A stretch of DNA of 41,908 nt from Xenorhabdus anantnagensis (GTDB lineage Bacteria > Pseudomonadota > Gammaproteobacteria > Enterobacterales > Enterobacteriaceae), in assembly GCF_028598555.1 (NCBI RefSeq), contig NZ_JAQRFN010000029.1:1-41908 (forward strand). Reading direction: 5' to 3'. The notes below the pieces were generated by a model, which saw only the letters and a list, made by a program, of their open reading frames with translations, was not told where the DNA came from and searched no databases. A program made the position numbers and the translations under genes. Positions 18,689 through 26,978 of the stretch are shown piece by piece (position 1 is the stretch's first letter; every line of letters begins with the position of its first letter).

Positions 18689-21600
18689 ATGCCTCCATTC
18701 ATCAATAAAAATGATGGAATCTATGAGGCTCAGAATGAGAACTTCATTATGAATACTTACACACACAAGGCAATATTACACACAGCATTTACTACTGGGC
18801 AAAAAAACTCTCCTGCTGTTGAAACAGAATTCGATAGTAATATCAGTCAGATGACAGCAGATCTAAAACCGTGGTTTAAAAATGTACCTTCTCGGTTAGC
18901 TGAGTTGGCCAAAAGTATACCAAATGACATAGCTGTTTCTGATCCAGATGAAACGTTGACATTTGGTGAATTGGATCAGCGAATTGAGCGTGCGGCACAT
19001 GTTTTGCGTTACTACGGTGCCAAAATGGGTAGCAATGTTGCCATTGCAGCCCAGCGGGGTATTTCATGGTTTGTAACCATGCAGGCAATTTGGAGAATAG
19101 GGGCAGTGTATATTCCCCTGAATACCATGATGCCGGAAAAACGCCTGAATGATATTCTCGCCAGTCTGCCGGAAAGTATTCTGATATCTGATGATACTGT
19201 GTCGGCGGAGCTTAAGGCATCAACATTAATTCCTATGGATGCTATCTTAAATAAGAGAATTCAAGCCAAAGTAGCAGAGAACAGTGATATCCCTGTGTTG
19301 GGTGATCACCCTGCTTATGTGATGTTCACTTCCGGTTCTACAGGATTGCCAAAAGCGGTACAAGTACAGCATGACAATCTGGCCGCTTGTCTCTGCGGAT
19401 TTGGCAAACTGTTGTCAATCAGTCAGCGTGACCATATGTTGGCGTTGACGACGTTCTCTTTTGATATCTCCGTTCTGGAACTCCTGCTGACCATCGTTCA
19501 TGGTGGCAGTATCTACATTACTTCAATTGATACTCAACGTGATGCAATGGCGTTGTCTGAAATACTGTCGGACTCACGATTCACTTTTGCCCAGGCAACA
19601 CCGGTGACGTGGTCAATGGCCCTGAATGCCGGCTGGAAGCCTCGCCCAGAAATGGGCATGCTTTGCGGAGGAGAAGCGTTGTCACAAGATCTGGCAGATC
19701 AACTGATAGCGACCGGAGGCACACTATGGAACGTCTACGGCCCAACGGAAACAACCATCTGGTCAACCGCTTTCTGCATGAAAAAAGGTGATAAAGTTCA
19801 ATTGGGTGGCCCTATTCCGGGCACCAGTATCACGATTGTGGATAAACACCTGCGACCTGTTCCCAAAGGAACTGTGGGAGAAATTCTCATCGGTGGATTG
19901 GGTGTGACCGCAGGCTATCGCAATAACCCGACTGAAACTGCTAAAAGATATGTCCCCGACATGGCACAAAAAGGCAAAAGGGCCTATTTGACGGGGGATA
20001 TGGCACGCATGCTTGAAGATGGCTCCTTCATTTATATGGGGAGACAAGATGATCAGGTGAAAGTGCGAGGATATCGAATCGAGTTGGGTGAGATAGAAAT
20101 TGCATTGAGAAAACAAAATGGCGTACAGGATGCCATTATCCGGGTCTCTGGCAGTGGTGATTTTGCCAAGATCCAAGCGTTTGTACTGTTCAAGCCTAAT
20201 CTGGTTGTGTCAGGGGATTGGGTGCGCGAAACTCAGGTTTCTCTCAGGGAAGTACTGCATGAGGCCTGGATACCTACCGAATATTACCGCATCCCTTATA
20301 TTCCGCTGACAAGCAGTGGCAAAAGAGACAAAAAGCGGTTGGAGGAAGTCGCGGAACGATTAAATGCCAGCCATGATGTGGTACAGCCACGAACTGAAAC
20401 TGAAAAACGCGTTTATGATATTTGGAGTAGCTTACTGGCGACGGATGTATTCGGTATCAATGATGATTTCTTCCAAATCGGGGGACACTCTATTCTTGTC
20501 GCCCGCATGGTAGAACACATTGAAAAAGCGTTTTCAATGAGGATTCCGATTTCTGGTATCTATGTTGAGCCGACCGTTGCCAGAATAGCATCCATTTTGG
20601 ATGAAATGATGGTTGCACGTCAGGCAAATCCTGCTCAGCTTGTAGGAACATATCACAGTGAAGCATTAATTCGCCAGCATGCAGAGACGCTCAGGAATGA
20701 TGTTTACCTGAAAGAAGGAGTTCGTCCTGATGGATTGGTTCATGCCAATTGGTATCAGCCAGAAAAAGTATTGCTGACAGGCGCGACTGGATATCTTGGG
20801 CTGCATTTGCTGGAGCAATTGCTGAAACAAACCTCGGCCAAAGTCATTTGTTTGTGCCGTGCATCTGATGCAGAACATGCTCGTGAAAGAATCAAGGCTG
20901 GATTCAAAAATTACCATATTGATGTAGGTAACAAGCTTGATCGTGTAGATTTTGTTATCGGTGATTTGGGACAGCCGCGTTTTGGTTTATTGCCTGAATC
21001 ATGGGCACAATTGGCCGAAGAGGTTGATGTTATTTACCACAACGGAGCACTGGTTAATTTCATCTATCCTTATAGTGCCTTGAAAAGCATCAACGTTGAT
21101 GGTACTCGAACCGCGTTGGATCTGGCCTGTACTACACGCTTGAAACATTTTCACTATGTCTCTTCTGTAAACGCACTGTTTGCCACAGAATCACCTCGCC
21201 CTTATATGGAAGATGATCGTGCCATGAGTGAGTCAGTTCGTGATCCTTCCGGTTATTCGGGAAGTAAATGGGTATCTGAAGGGATCATCAATATTGCCCG
21301 TCAAAGAGGTGTTCCCGTCAGTATTTACCGGCCAGGGCTGATCCTCGGACATACCCGTACAGGAGCTGCACAGGGGAATGATTATCTGATTGCATCTTTG
21401 AAAGGTTATCTGGCAATGGGCTTTTATCCTGATCATGCTCTGTTGCTTGATATCGTGCCGGTTGATTATGTGGCAGCTTCACTGGTGCACATCTCCAAGC
21501 AGTCGGAGTCCAATGGAAAATTCTTTAATCTGTTTAATCCAGAGCAGGTATCTATCCGGCAATTTTTCGACTGGGTGCAGGATTTTGGTTATATCCTCAA

Positions 21601-21916
21601 CCCTGTGCCATTTAATGAGGGTAAAGATAAGATTCTTGCGTTAGATGATACTCATCCATTGTATCCCTTGATCCCGCTGATCAGAGATATGACAGAAAGA
21701 CCTTATCGTGCGTTAGATCCGGCTTACGTTGATGAAATCCATCCTGAACTGGAACTGAAGAATACGCTGGCAGGGTTAGCGGCAAGTGATATCCGTTGCC
21801 CAACAATTACCGCAGAGTATGTTCATCAGGTATTGCGTTACCTGATTGGTATTGGATTCTTGCCTGCTGCTCTTTCAGAAAGTTTCAAAAAGGAGGCTAT
21901 AGCATGGAACGGTTAA
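18689..21916 (+). CDS. single-module A-T-reductase NRPS, predicted glycine-specific
   Basis: A 1075-residue stand-alone NRPS with adenylation (about 50-545), thiolation (about 560-640) and thioester-reductase (about 685-1070) domains and no condensation domain. Adenylation motifs seen: YVMFTSGSTGLPKAV (A3), FSFDISVLELL (A4), NVYGPTETTIW (A5), TGDMARM (A7) and the A8 stretch DQVKVRGYRIELGEIE. Aligning by eye to GrsA gives the specificity code D-I-L-Q-L-G-V-I-W-K, one residue from the classical glycine code. GGHS near residue 598 carries the phosphopantetheine serine. The reductase has TGATGYLGLHLLE (NADPH site, about 696), SSVNAL and the YSGSK catalytic Tyr-Lys (about 855). The expected product is aminoacetaldehyde released by NADPH reduction, which could condense with itself. 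The start is uncertain: ATG 18689 or 18749, both with weak ribosome sites. mbtH overlaps its end. Confidence 0.92.
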   Translation: MPPFINKNDGIYEAQNENFIMNTYTHKAILHTAFTTGQKNSPAVETEFDSNISQMTADLKPWFKNVPSRLAELAKSIPNDIAVSDPDETLTFGELDQRIERAAHVLRYYGAKMGSNVAIAAQRGISWFVTMQAIWRIGAVYIPLNTMMPEKRLNDILASLPESILISDDTVSAELKASTLIPMDAILNKRIQAKVAENSDIPVLGDHPAYVMFTSGSTGLPKAVQVQHDNLAACLCGFGKLLSISQRDHMLALTTFSFDISVLELLLTIVHGGSIYITSIDTQRDAMALSEILSDSRFTFAQATPVTWSMALNAGWKPRPEMGMLCGGEALSQDLADQLIATGGTLWNVYGPTETTIWSTAFCMKKGDKVQLGGPIPGTSITIVDKHLRPVPKGTVGEILIGGLGVTAGYRNNPTETAKRYVPDMAQKGKRAYLTGDMARMLEDGSFIYMGRQDDQVKVRGYRIELGEIEIALRKQNGVQDAIIRVSGSGDFAKIQAFVLFKPNLVVSGDWVRETQVSLREVLHEAWIPTEYYRIPYIPLTSSGKRDKKRLEEVAERLNASHDVVQPRTETEKRVYDIWSSLLATDVFGINDDFFQIGGHSILVARMVEHIEKAFSMRIPISGIYVEPTVARIASILDEMMVARQANPAQLVGTYHSEALIRQHAETLRNDVYLKEGVRPDGLVHANWYQPEKVLLTGATGYLGLHLLEQLLKQTSAKVICLCRASDAEHARERIKAGFKNYHIDVGNKLDRVDFVIGDLGQPRFGLLPESWAQLAEEVDVIYHNGALVNFIYPYSALKSINVDGTRTALDLACTTRLKHFHYVSSVNALFATESPRPYMEDDRAMSESVRDPSGYSGSKWVSEGIINIARQRGVPVSIYRPGLILGHTRTGAAQGNDYLIASLKGYLAMGFYPDHALLLDIVPVDYVAASLVHISKQSESNGKFFNLFNPEQVSIRQFFDWVQDFGYILNPVPFNEGKDKILALDDTHPLYPLIPLIRDMTERPYRALDPAYVDEIHPELELKNTLAGLAASDIRCPTITAEYVHQVLRYLIGIGFLPAALSESFKKEAIAWNG

Positions 21917-22086
21917 CCGGAAATGATGCCATGAATTGGATGGCTGTCATTAATGATAAAAAGCAGTATTCAGTCTGGCCTGTTGAGTATGAGATCCCGA
22001 TGGGATGGATGGCAATCTGCAAGACAGGAACAAAAGAAGAATGCTTGAGCCATATCGCTAAAATTTGGCCGGAGCCAACAAAATAG
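21904..22086 (+). CDS. MbtH-like protein
   Basis: A 60-residue chaperone-like partner that binds and activates adenylation domains. The family signature is plain: NDKKQYSVWPVEYEIPMGW, then a Gly-containing turn, ECLSHIAKIWPEP at the end. The ATG at 21904 follows AAAGGAGG, a near-perfect ribosome site inside the last codons of the NRPS gene, and the two genes overlap by 13 bases, so translation is tightly coupled. This shows the upstream adenylation domain is MbtH-dependent or at least co-expressed with it. A terminator follows at 22145. Start sites further upstream in the same frame lie within the NRPS and are not supported. Confidence 0.93.
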   Translation: MERLTGNDAMNWMAVINDKKQYSVWPVEYEIPMGWMAICKTGTKEECLSHIAKIWPEPTK

Positions 22087-22101
22087 ATATCGTTGGTCGA
22101 C

Positions 22102-22143
22102 ATAGTTAAGCGAATATAGTTAATAGAATATAGTTAAGTGAAT
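22102..22143. repeat. 14-bp tandem repeat, three copies
   Basis: ATAGTTAAGCGAAT, ATAGTTAATAGAAT and ATAGTTAAGTGAAT follow one another without gaps between the mbtH stop and the terminator. No function is evident; replication slippage in AT-rich DNA is the simplest origin. Confidence 0.85.
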
Positions 22144-22144
22144 T

Positions 22145-22178
22145 ATGGGCACGTCCTTACGGGACATGCCCATTTTCT
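22145..22178 (+). terminator. terminator of the NRPS-mbtH operon
   Basis: ATGGGCACGTCC pairs with GGACATGCCCAT (one C-A mismatch) around a short loop, followed by TTTTCT. It ends the NRPS-mbtH transcript 59 bases after the mbtH stop. Confidence 0.8.
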
Positions 22179-22203
22179 ATGCCATTTCATGCGCGATTCT
22201 CAC

Positions 22204-22229
22204 TCGTTTTTGTTCCTTATCAAACAAAA
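22204..22229 (+). repeat. right copy of the 26-bp imperfect direct repeat
   Basis: It agrees with 17941-17966 at 23 of 26 positions, same orientation, about 4.26 kb apart. It also contains a GlpR-core-like TTCCTTATCAAA (22213-22224). It lies just after the operon terminator and before the truncated flavoprotein gene. Confidence 0.5.
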
Positions 22230-22321
22230 AATACAGGTGTTGTATATATTTTATCTATCCCTGCAAAACATTGACTAGCCGAATACGTGACTGGCATAGA
22301 AGCAAAAGAGGAACATCTTGA

Positions 22322-22436
22322 ATGAATGTCGCTCCTGTAACAGAAACTGATGTCATCATTATTGGCGGGGGGCGACAAGTGCAGGAATTGCGAGAGATTG
22401 CGACCGTTGTCGTTTGCTCTGCATTTTATTGGAATG
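22322..22436 (+). pseudogene. N-terminal remnant of an FAD-dependent monooxygenase/halogenase-like gene
   Basis: A ribosome site AGAGGAAC precedes ATG 22322, which opens MNVAPVTETDVIIIGGG, the classic start of an FAD-binding Rossmann domain. After the run of six G the expected continuation is found in another frame (ATSAGIARDCDR), so at least one frameshift has occurred, probably with small deletions. Homology stops at about 22436, where the 3' end of the aadA-like gene begins on the opposite strand. The rest of the flavoprotein gene is missing. Its position after NRPS-mbtH suggests it was once a tailoring gene of the same pathway. Whether it was a halogenase or another monooxygenase cannot be told. 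Confidence 0.65.
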
Positions 22437-23213
22437 TCATAGATTCGTTAGCACATAATTGCGCAGTGAATTTACCGTGATTTGAAGTTCTTGCTGGCGA
22501 TTTTGCCAATCTTCTTCACCTCCTCTCAAATAGGTCTCCCGCACATTGGCTAAAACTGCGGCCTGTATGGCTGGAAGGCGAGCAGCAGCCCAATCGGCAG
22601 CAACATCCTTAGAGACAAATTCTCCAGTAACTAATGTTCGCCACATACGCGCTAGCGTTAGCAGAACGTTGCGTTCATCTCCCTGTAGCGTCTCAATTAA
22701 ATTCGGTAGGGCATCTTTAATAGCCCGGCGAATGTCTGATCTTGGAATAGCGGGTAGAAGACTGATTGCGTTCGAACCGACCAGAGGTATCGCTTCTTGT
22801 CGTGATTGAGCCAACACCAAGGTAAGTTCAGGGTCACAAACAGGCTTGGGAATTTCTCCCATCTCATATTCGTGGCGTAGCCACTCGCCGTAAATGAATT
22901 CGCTCTGGGCAGGATAAAGCGATGCAGTGAGATCGGCGCGCAAGAAAACAATCAGTTCAACAGGGCGGCGTCCATCAGGATCAAAAGGATATCGGCCCGA
23001 TATCATCATTAAATCGGCAGCAAGACTTTCCCGAACCTCAGACGTCATCGGTTGGTCAATGACCACAAGCAAATCTACGTCGCTGAGGGGGCGAAGACCA
23101 CCAACCACAGCCGAACCATGAAGGTAGACAGCTATCAGCGATTCCGCTAATCGCTTCTGGACGATCAACAATGCTTTATCCGCTTCGGAAGGAATAGTCA
23201 CTAAACAGCTCAT
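22437..23213 (-). CDS. AadA-like aminoglycoside 3''-O-nucleotidyltransferase
   Basis: A 258-residue nucleotidyltransferase of the ANT(3'')-I/AadA family, which adenylylates streptomycin and spectinomycin. The N-terminal catalytic motif is HGSAVVGGLRPLSDVDLLV, with both metal-binding Asp residues. The C-terminal helical domain has GDERNVLLTLARMWRTLVTG and SKDVAADWAAARLP, closely following AadA. The sequence differs enough from integron aadA alleles that it is better seen as a chromosomal relative, like Salmonella aadA. No attC recombination site or integrase is visible. Base composition looks somewhat higher in GC than its surroundings. The 3' end abuts the truncated flavoprotein gene. The ribosome site is poor, and a hairpin lies 26 bases upstream of the start. 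Resistance is expected from the family but not shown. Confidence 0.88.
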   Translation of the reverse strand: MSCLVTIPSEADKALLIVQKRLAESLIAVYLHGSAVVGGLRPLSDVDLLVVIDQPMTSEVRESLAADLMMISGRYPFDPDGRRPVELIVFLRADLTASLYPAQSEFIYGEWLRHEYEMGEIPKPVCDPELTLVLAQSRQEAIPLVGSNAISLLPAIPRSDIRRAIKDALPNLIETLQGDERNVLLTLARMWRTLVTGEFVSKDVAADWAAARLPAIQAAVLANVRETYLRGGEEDWQNRQQELQITVNSLRNYVLTNL

Positions 23214-23238
23214 CTTGGATATGGCTAGAATGATGTTT

Positions 23239-23259
23239 CTGAGGATTTTATCTCCTCAG
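23239..23259 (-). other. hairpin in the leader of the aadA-like gene
   Basis: A 7-bp perfect stem (CTGAGGA / TCCTCAG) with a 7-base loop lies 26-46 bases upstream of the aadA-like start codon. It could influence expression of the resistance gene or be a leftover terminator. No leader peptide was recognised. The rest of 23260-23533 has no gene. Confidence 0.35.
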
Positions 23260-23533
23260 GCGGCTCCGTCAACCAAATTTTCCGTTGTTCGTATAAACAT
23301 TACAAGTCTACCCTATTGAATTAATTATTTTTTACCTCCAGTGTTGCGATATTTGGTGATATGTATGGATCTAAGGTGGAAGGTTATGAATTTTTTCAAT
23401 GGATTGGGATAAGTTTATTTTGTCCGATTAAAGTGAACAATACCGATCACCAAAAATGTGAGTATTCGATAAGTTTGCTCGGGCGGAGCTAGATTTAGCA
23501 AGATAATTTCAGCCAGTGAGTCAATTAGGTATG

Positions 23534-23562
23534 CTATTCGCCTCATTTTGTGAGGCGAATAG
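23534..23562. promoter_or_regulatory. palindromic operator upstream of the fic remnant
   Basis: A perfect 12-base inverted repeat (CTATTCGCCTCA / TGAGGCGAATAG) around TTTTG. A second copy of the core with the same 5-base spacing, GCCTCA-TAAAG-TGAG, starts at 23574 but breaks off at 23588, exactly where Fic coding homology starts. Fic proteins with a C-terminal winged helix are plausible autoregulators of such sites. Confidence 0.6.
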
Positions 23563-23571
23563 CGTTGTTAT

Positions 23572-24258
23572 TTGCCTCATAAAGTGAGTAGAGAGGTCGT
23601 TTCCGGCAGAATAGATAATCTTATTGTTCATTTTGAAGCTCCACCTGCCGAAAAATTGCAGGAAGAAATGCCAAAATTTCTTGTCTGGTTCAATCAATCC
23701 CGTCATGAATTCAATCTTGATCCAATCTTGCGCGCAGCTATCGTACACTTATGGTTTGTTACGTTGCATCCAATGGAAGATGGTAATGGACGTATTACTC
23801 GATTCCTGACTGATTTAGTATTGGCACAAGGAGAAAGCCGTTCTATTCGGTTTTATGCTATGTCAGTGAGTATTTGTGAACGTCGTAAGCAATATTACGA
23901 AATACTGGAGCAAACTCAGCGCAGTGGCTTAGATATCACCAATTGGATGGTGTGGTTTCTGCAAACACTTAATAGCACGCTTATTGATAAATTGCAGCAA
24001 ATTGAGAGTACAGTGAAGAAGACCCGATTTTGGCGCCGTGTCGATCAAAGCCAATTGAGTCAGGAACAAATAAAAGTATTGAATAGAATGTTGGATGGTG
24101 ATTTTCAGCAAGGTATCAATAGTAGTCAATATCAGAAAATTGCTAAAGTTAGTCGTGCAACTGCGACCCGACATTTAAATCATCTAATAGAACTCAGTTG
24201 CTTGGAAAAAACTGAAGCTGGTGGTCGTAGCACACGTTACATTATTCATCATATTTAA
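23572..24258 (+). pseudogene. 5'-truncated Fic-family AMP-transferase gene
   Basis: The open frame gives 228 residues that start directly inside a Fic protein. There is the Fic core motif HPMEDGNGRITR (about residues 66-77, with Met in place of the usual Phe) and, at the C-terminus, a winged-helix segment (SQYQKIAKVSRATATRHLNHL) ending near ARSTRY-like GGRSTRYI. Family members of this type are about 370 residues; the first 140-150, including the usual N-terminal DUF4172-like region, are missing. The only initiator is TTG 23572, which lies within the second operator palindrome and has no ribosome site. An internal deletion therefore seems to have joined the operator to the middle of the gene. 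The catalytic motif itself is intact, so a truncated product with activity is conceivable but translation is doubtful. If complete, Fic proteins transfer AMP to target-protein hydroxyls. Confidence 0.75.
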
Positions 24259-24320
24259 ATCTATTATTAAAAAATAGCGGCAGTATAAAAAAGTGGAAGA
24301 TGAATTGAGAGAAATCTTTA

Positions 24321-24339
24321 GGGCGAGAATTTCCCGCCC
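24321..24339. terminator. hairpin between fic remnant and gldA
   Basis: GGGCG (24321-24325) pairs with CGCCC (24335-24339), with extra pairing GAA/TTC inside. It lies between convergent genes and probably ends the gldA transcript on the minus strand. Confidence 0.55.
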
Positions 24340-24384
24340 TGCAATCGCTGAATCATTTTCGCAATCATTTATTTTCACAATTAC

Positions 24385-25485
24385 TTAATACAGCCAATCC
24401 TTGCCCATTCGGTCTGCGGCCAGTATTGCGGCGTAAACCTGCTCTGGTGTCACAGCAAATGGCATATTGTGAATGGTTTCACCTTCGGCACAGCTTGCGA
24501 TGGCGACTTGCATGATTTTCTGATTCAGTTTTTCATTATCACGTAAGCCCAATTGCTCCAGCGTGACTGGCAGACCTACTTGTACACAGAAATCGAGTAC
24601 CGTTTCCAACTCTTCACTTGTGCTATTTTCCAATATCAATTGTGTCAGAGTACCAAACGCGACTTTTTCACCGTGATAGAGATGATGACATTCTTCCAAC
24701 ACGGTGAAGCCATTGTGGATGGCGTGAGCCGCTGCCAGGCCTGCACTTTCAAAACCAATGCCGCTGAGATAGGTATTCGCCTCAACAATATTTTCAACTG
24801 CTGGTGTACTGACGCCTGCTTCGACCGCTAATTTTGCTTTGTAACCTTCTGCCAGTAAGGTGTCATAACACAGTTTTGCCAATGCCAGACCTGTGGTGGA
24901 GGTTGCTCCGCCAGCCATGGTCGGTTTGTGGGCTGCACTGTTGGCCCGCGCCTCAAAGTAGGTCGCGAGTGCATCTCCCATGCCTGCTACAAGTAGACGA
25001 ACCGGCGCTTTGGCGATGATATTGGTATCCATCAGCACGATATTGGGATTTTGTGGGTATAACAGATAGCTATCAAATTCACCAAGTTCAGTGTAGAGGA
25101 CAGAAAGGGCACTGGTCGGTGCATCCGTTGAAGCAAGAGTAGGAGAGATAATCACGGGTATTTTGGATTCGTATGCAACAGCTTTGGCAGTATCAAGCGT
25201 TTTTCCTCCCCCGATCCCGATAACAGCCTGACATTGATGTTCCAACAGAATGGCAGACAAGCGATGGATCTCATTGCGGCTGCATTCACCGTTGAAAAGC
25301 TCGAAATGGCTGGTGATTTCGTGTTCTTCTAGGCTTTTGCTGACGGTATCCCCAATAAGACTCATGACGAAATTATCAGCAATCACGAAGACGTGATCAG
25401 CAAGCATTTTGGTGTATTGACCAATGTGAGATAACGCACCTGGTCCCTGAATATATTTGGATGGAGACTGGATCACTTTCAGCAT
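24385..25485 (-). CDS. gldA: glycerol dehydrogenase
   Basis: NAD-dependent, metal-binding (Zn) dehydrogenase that oxidises glycerol to dihydroxyacetone or works in reverse on dihydroxyacetone and methylglyoxal. The 366 residues align with E. coli GldA (367). Landmarks are SPSKYIQGPGAL, the NAD loop GIGGGKTLDTAKAVAY, STDAPTSALSVLYTELGEFD, the metal site Asp in GMGDALATYFEAR and the two His in AAAHAIHNGFTVLEECHHLYHGEKVAFG. The ribosome site is GAAGGAATATTTCTT before the ATG. It stands alone as a transcription unit between the fic remnant and yhhQ. In E. coli it lies elsewhere, so the location is specific to this lineage. Confidence 0.96.
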   Translation of the reverse strand: MLKVIQSPSKYIQGPGALSHIGQYTKMLADHVFVIADNFVMSLIGDTVSKSLEEHEITSHFELFNGECSRNEIHRLSAILLEHQCQAVIGIGGGKTLDTAKAVAYESKIPVIISPTLASTDAPTSALSVLYTELGEFDSYLLYPQNPNIVLMDTNIIAKAPVRLLVAGMGDALATYFEARANSAAHKPTMAGGATSTTGLALAKLCYDTLLAEGYKAKLAVEAGVSTPAVENIVEANTYLSGIGFESAGLAAAHAIHNGFTVLEECHHLYHGEKVAFGTLTQLILENSTSEELETVLDFCVQVGLPVTLEQLGLRDNEKLNQKIMQVAIASCAEGETIHNMPFAVTPEQVYAAILAADRMGKDWLY

Positions 25486-25664
25486 AAGAAATATTCCTTC
25501 TTCACTGGAAATTAGGCATGGAGTGTCACAATACTGGCATGGAGCAGGCTACGAACAGTTTCATACCAAAGTCTGTGTTTACCTGCCCATCAACACTATA
25601 CGGCAAAATATATAGATAAGTTATGGTTAAAAGCAGGAAATGGATGATTGCGAGGAAAATGGAA

Positions 25665-25687
25665 GACTCCCCCGATTAGGGAGAGTC
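25665..25687. terminator. hairpin after yhhQ
   Basis: GACTC (25665-25669) pairs with GAGTC (25683-25687), continued by CCC/GGG after one mismatch. It starts five bases beyond the yhhQ stop on the minus strand. Confidence 0.55.
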
Positions 25688-25691
25688 GTCA

Positions 25692-26357
25692 TTAGGCTTT
25701 GGCCGGGATTTTATCTGCCGTTTGGGCGAAAAAAAATTTCAGGATTAAATTCAACAGAATGCCATAAACAGGCAGGAAGAAAAGCATGCAGATAAACAGC
25801 TTGAAAGCATAATCTACCAAAGCAATTTCTACCCAATGCGTTGCCATGAATGCATCAGTGCTACGGTAAAATGCGATAAAGAAAAAGGCCAGTGTATCGA
25901 GCATATTACCGAAAAACATAGCAGTAGCCGGAGCTATCCACCAGCGACTTTTCTGGCGCAGGCGGTTGAAGACACCAACATCCAATATCTGGCCGAGCAC
26001 ATAAGCCATAAAACTGGCTGTCGCAATGCGGGCGACAAACAAATTAAAGGTTCCCAATGTTTCAAATCCCTGCCATGTCCCCTGGAAAAACAGAGCGGAG
26101 ATCAGATAAGAGATCAGCAATGCCGGTAGCATGACGGAAATAATGATCCGGCGTGCCAGAGGTGCTCCATAAATACGCACAGTCAGGTCAGTCGCTAAAA
26201 AGATAAAGGGAAATGTAAATGCTCCCCAAGTGGTATGAAAACCAAAAATGGAGATGGGTAATTGCACCAGATAGTTACTGGAAGTAATGATCAAAATGTG
26301 GAAAAGCGAAAGCCAGATCAATGCCGTGGCCCGCTGTTGCGCAGTCAGTCGGAACAT
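25692..26357 (-). CDS. yhhQ: queuosine precursor transporter YhhQ
   Basis: An inner-membrane protein of 221 residues, the same length as E. coli YhhQ, which takes up the queuosine precursors preQ0 and preQ1. The sequence matches over its whole length: LIWLSLFHILIITSSNYLVQ, FGFHTTWGAFTFPFIFLATD, ARIATASFMAYVLGQILDV and SDTLAFFFIAF-like LDTLAFFFIAFYRSTDAFM. Six or so hydrophobic segments are visible. The start at 26357 matches the family and has AAAAAGGT upstream; the extension to 26402 does not. It is divergent from tusA, as in E. coli. Confidence 0.95.
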   Translation of the reverse strand: MFRLTAQQRATALIWLSLFHILIITSSNYLVQLPISIFGFHTTWGAFTFPFIFLATDLTVRIYGAPLARRIIISVMLPALLISYLISALFFQGTWQGFETLGTFNLFVARIATASFMAYVLGQILDVGVFNRLRQKSRWWIAPATAMFFGNMLDTLAFFFIAFYRSTDAFMATHWVEIALVDYAFKLFICMLFFLPVYGILLNLILKFFFAQTADKIPAKA

Positions 26358-26525
26358 ATTGTACCTTTTTGGTGGATGGGGTGAGGGAACCCAAAAAATC
26401 AATGCACCTGAAGATCAGGTGGCCGGATCATACGCGCGTTGCGCAATAAAAGTAAAGTACGGCAGTTGACGATATTTTGTAATATAATCCATTGCCATAG
26501 ATTGTTTGAACCTACAGAGATTGTT

Positions 26526-26777
26526 ATGTCCGATGTTTTCACCAACCCCGACAAAACGCTTGATACGTTGGGATTACGTTGCCCGGAGCCAGTAATGATG
26601 GTGCGCAAGACCGTCCGCCATATGGTTGCTGGTCAGACGTTGTTGATCATTGCGGATGATCCGGCCACAACCCGTGATATTCCGGGATTCTGTCGTTTTA
26701 TGGATCATGCATTGATCGCTCAAGAGACAGAGCAAACTCCTTATCGGTATCTGCTCAGAAAAAAGGCGTCATGCTAG
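26526..26777 (+). CDS. tusA: sulfur carrier protein TusA
   Basis: TusA accepts persulfide sulfur from IscS and hands it to TusBCD for 2-thiouridine formation in tRNA. The 83 residues match E. coli TusA almost throughout: [19 protein letters not shown] with the reactive Cys in LRCPEP, then [23 protein letters not shown] and PYRYLLRKK. The start at 26526 matches the family; an in-frame extension upstream to 26439 is not used. It lies between divergent yhhQ and convergent zntA, the E. coli order. Confidence 0.97.
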   Translation: MSDVFTNPDKTLDTLGLRCPEPVMMVRKTVRHMVAGQTLLIIADDPATTRDIPGFCRFMDHALIAQETEQTPYRYLLRKKASC

Positions 26778-26867
26778 GCTATTAGCATGGAGTTTGGCTA
26801 TCTATTACCTTACTGGATGCCTTGTTTCTTTTTTCCTTAAATAGCAATCTTGTGTCGTTATAATTTT

Positions 26868-26900
26868 GAAAAGGTGCATGATAATGCTCTGCACCTTTTC
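26868..26900. terminator. bidirectional terminator between tusA and zntA
   Basis: An 11-bp perfect stem (GAAAAGGTGCA / TGCACCTTTTC) with an 11-base loop lies between the convergent genes. The A/T ends of the stem give U-rich 3' ends on both strands. Confidence 0.8.
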
Positions 26901-26978
26901 AGTTTGTTAATTTCCTTTATTACTTTTCCATTTGCCTGTCCGTGGCGATGTAGATTAAAACTCCATTTATTGTTTTTG

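Noticed and set aside
22437-23213. Integron gene cassette carrying the aadA-like gene
   Set aside because: No attC-like imperfect palindrome follows the gene, no attI or integrase is visible, and the sequence differs from cassette alleles.
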